From: Chloroflexota bacterium
Lineage (GTDB): Bacteria; Chloroflexota; Anaerolineae; UBA7937
DNA length: 6,226 nucleotides
NCBI GenBank assembly: GCA_003453555.1
Contig: DMLA01000063.1
Span: 1-6,226 of the forward strand
Reading direction: 5' to 3'
Shown: in pieces, positions 5,006 through 6,226 of the stretch
Numbering within the stretch: the first letter of the stretch is position 1
How the letters are laid out: each line of letters starts with the position of its first letter
The notes under the pieces: generated by a model
The model's input: the letters and a program-made list of their open reading frames with translations, nothing else
Databases searched by the model: none
Told to the model about the DNA's origin: nothing
Made by a program: the position numbers and the translations under genes

Positions 5006-5986
5006 TTACCAGGAAGGATATGCGCCTTTAACTATATTCATGAAGCTGTCTTTGGGGCTGTTTAAGTTCATAATACAAATTAGGTCGTCATAAACCGAGC
5101 CGCCCTTACTTATGGCAAAAATAACCCAGTTCTTCTCGTCTAGGTGAGGTATCGGGCCATAGGAGATACCATACTCAGAAAATTCGGCAGGTAGTTCGCT
5201 AATTACTTTCTCCCTCAAAGTCTCTGGTTTTGTTATTCTCCTTTTTCCCTCACCGCTACTATCCATTTGCCAGTATGATACCTCTCCTCTATCTGGTGCC
5301 CAGTCATCACTACTTTCTACAGTGGTTTTAGAAAAATAGATTATTCCGTTTTCTACTTTAAGAAGCCCGAAGTCATCTAAGGCAGTGGCCTGAGCTAGTA
5401 GCTGTCTTTCTCCGCTTGGTAATGTTATCTTCGATAGTCCACTGCCCTCGCCGGCTTGATACGGTCTGAGCGGAGATACCTCTTGAGGTTCAACAAAGAC
5501 GAATTCCTTGTCGCTAATCCACTCTGTTTTCCCGTAGGTGGTAAACGAAGTTATTTTTCTACCCGTGGGATATTTATAGACACCGCCTGCTCCAACGCAA
5601 GCGGTTCCTGAATCTGTGATCAAATATTTGCCGTTGGGTGACCACGAAACGCCTCTTAATCTCCACTCATCCGTGTTCAAGGTTTCTACTTTGCCAGTTC
5701 TTACTTCGTAAATGTGTATATTGTTGTCTTCATCCATTTTTACATAGGCAATTCTTGAACGGTCAGGGGACAGGCTGGGATTATTGCCTTCAGCAACTTC
5801 TATGGGCTGATTATTTAAGCCATCCAAGAGAAGAATCTTCCCGTCTTTTTCAAAGACTATCAACGAGTTCTCAATAGATTTGAACACAGGCGTTGGCGTA
5901 GGTGGCTTCGGCGTCGGCCCGCAGCCACTAAAGATCAACGCACTCAGAATGAGCACCAATCCCAAAGTTGACAGTTTGCTTTTCAT
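5006..5986 (-). CDS. Lipoprotein with TolB/PD40-like beta-propeller repeats
   Basis: A 326-residue exported lipoprotein. The N-terminus MKSKLSTLGLVLILSALIFSGC is a lipoprotein signal with lipobox FSGC and lipidated Cys22, followed by a Pro/Thr linker (24-33). The mature part has propeller-blade motifs: NNPSLSPDRSRIAYV (68-82) then IHIYEVRTGKVETL, and VSWSPNGKYLITDS (113-126), matching the xWSPDGxxIAF pattern of TolB-like or PD40 repeats. Later blades are more divergent. The last residues GAYPSW resemble the start of another such blade, which may close the ring with the N-terminal strand or indicate truncation. The molecular role is unknown; such proteins usually bind partners or ligands at the cell surface. 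ATG 5986 is the only start, since TAA lies a few codons upstream; no clear Shine-Dalgarno is seen. The gene is A+T-rich (about 42 % GC in a sampled line) and lies 54 bp behind the asparaginase gene, same strand. Confidence 0.8.
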   Translation of the reverse strand: MKSKLSTLGLVLILSALIFSGCGPTPKPPTPTPVFKSIENSLIVFEKDGKILLLDGLNNQPIEVAEGNNPSLSPDRSRIAYVKMDEDNNIHIYEVRTGKVETLNTDEWRLRGVSWSPNGKYLITDSGTACVGAGGVYKYPTGRKITSFTTYGKTEWISDKEFVFVEPQEVSPLRPYQAGEGSGLSKITLPSGERQLLAQATALDDFGLLKVENGIIYFSKTTVESSDDWAPDRGEVSYWQMDSSGEGKRRITKPETLREKVISELPAEFSEYGISYGPIPHLDEKNWVIFAISKGGSVYDDLICIMNLNSPKDSFMNIVKGAYPSW

Positions 5987-6040
5987 TTCTTGCTGTTGGC
6001 GTTAATCCAAATCTCTTCGTGAAACAACCGTTGACGGCGC

Positions 6041-6226
6041 TCAAAACATCCTCTGAATCGCTTTCTTATCTCGAGTGACCCCCAGGGCGGCCATCAGTTT
6101 TATCCTCGCCTTCTGGCCGTTTAGCCCCTGGGCGAAGATGCAACCTGCCCTTTTGAGGTCTCGATAGGCCCCTACATAGCCGTACTCGTCGTAGACGCGG
6201 CCTGATGGGCAGCGGGAGGCGATGAC
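6041..6226 (-). CDS. L-asparaginase, C-terminal 61 residues (partial)
   Basis: The frame enters from the right edge and ends at TGA (6043-6041). It contains SRCPSGRV, YGYVGAYRDLKRAGCIFA and LNGQKARIKLMAALG, which match the C-terminal domain of the asparaginase/glutaminase family: SxCxxGxV, then a Tyr/Gly region, an AGxI turn, and the A-x-x-KL-x-x-LG helix. The enzyme hydrolyses L-asparagine to aspartate and ammonia. The catalytic threonines lie in the missing N-terminal part, so type I or type II cannot be decided here. Composition is GC-rich like the reductase (about 57 % in one sampled line), unlike the lipoprotein gene downstream. The final residues read KKAIQRMF. Confidence 0.85.
   Translation of the reverse strand, partial: VIASRCPSGRVYDEYGYVGAYRDLKRAGCIFAQGLNGQKARIKLMAALGVTRDKKAIQRMF

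Noticed and set aside
1..6226. Complete toxin-antitoxin, CRISPR or mobile-element system
   Set aside because: No repeats with spacers, transposase, integrase, terminal inverted repeats, target duplication or antitoxin-like partner gene could be found around the HEPN-motif gene.

Overview
The window looks like bacterial chromosome from a moderately GC-rich genome. Hand-counted 60-base lines give about 57-63 % GC in the reductase and asparaginase genes, but only about 38-42 % in the first full gene and in the lipoprotein gene. The style of the glycoside hydrolase, the substrate-binding protein with an N-terminal anchor, and a small protein beginning MGFLDKLFGRK would suit a Chloroflexota-like bacterium. 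This is an impression from protein style; no marker gene is present.

Layout. The left part runs on the + strand: (1) the last 23 codons of an unidentified gene; (2) a textbook sigma-70 promoter (TTGACA, 17 bp, TATAAT); (3) an A+T-rich gene whose product carries a HEPN-type RNase motif (RNRNRVQH); (4) a thioredoxin-reductase-like flavoprotein lacking the redox CxxC, whose Shine-Dalgarno overlaps the stop codon of gene 3; (5) a gap with a 10-bp-stem hairpin; (6) a secreted or anchored clan GH-A glycoside hydrolase; (7) a family-3 solute-binding protein starting directly after the stop of gene 6. The right part runs on the - strand. Read in the direction of transcription it holds the C-terminal 61 residues of an L-asparaginase, a beta-propeller-like lipoprotein, a 360-bp gap with a promoter, an 81-residue Cys/His-containing small protein, and what looks like a C-terminal gene remnant. 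The two sets converge at about 4036-4170, where there is a 27-bp palindrome.

How the genes may work together. Genes 3 and 4 could share a transcript from the strong promoter, although their base composition changes abruptly at the junction, so the HEPN gene looks like a later arrival placed just ahead of a housekeeping reductase. Genes 6 and 7 are probably translationally coupled, but no ABC permease or ATPase is present. The best candidate for undescribed biology is the HEPN-motif gene with its own consensus promoter. A defence or toxin role is a hypothesis only: no antitoxin, nucleotidyltransferase or other defence gene is visible beside it.

No tRNA, rRNA, CRISPR array, transposase or integrase was seen.
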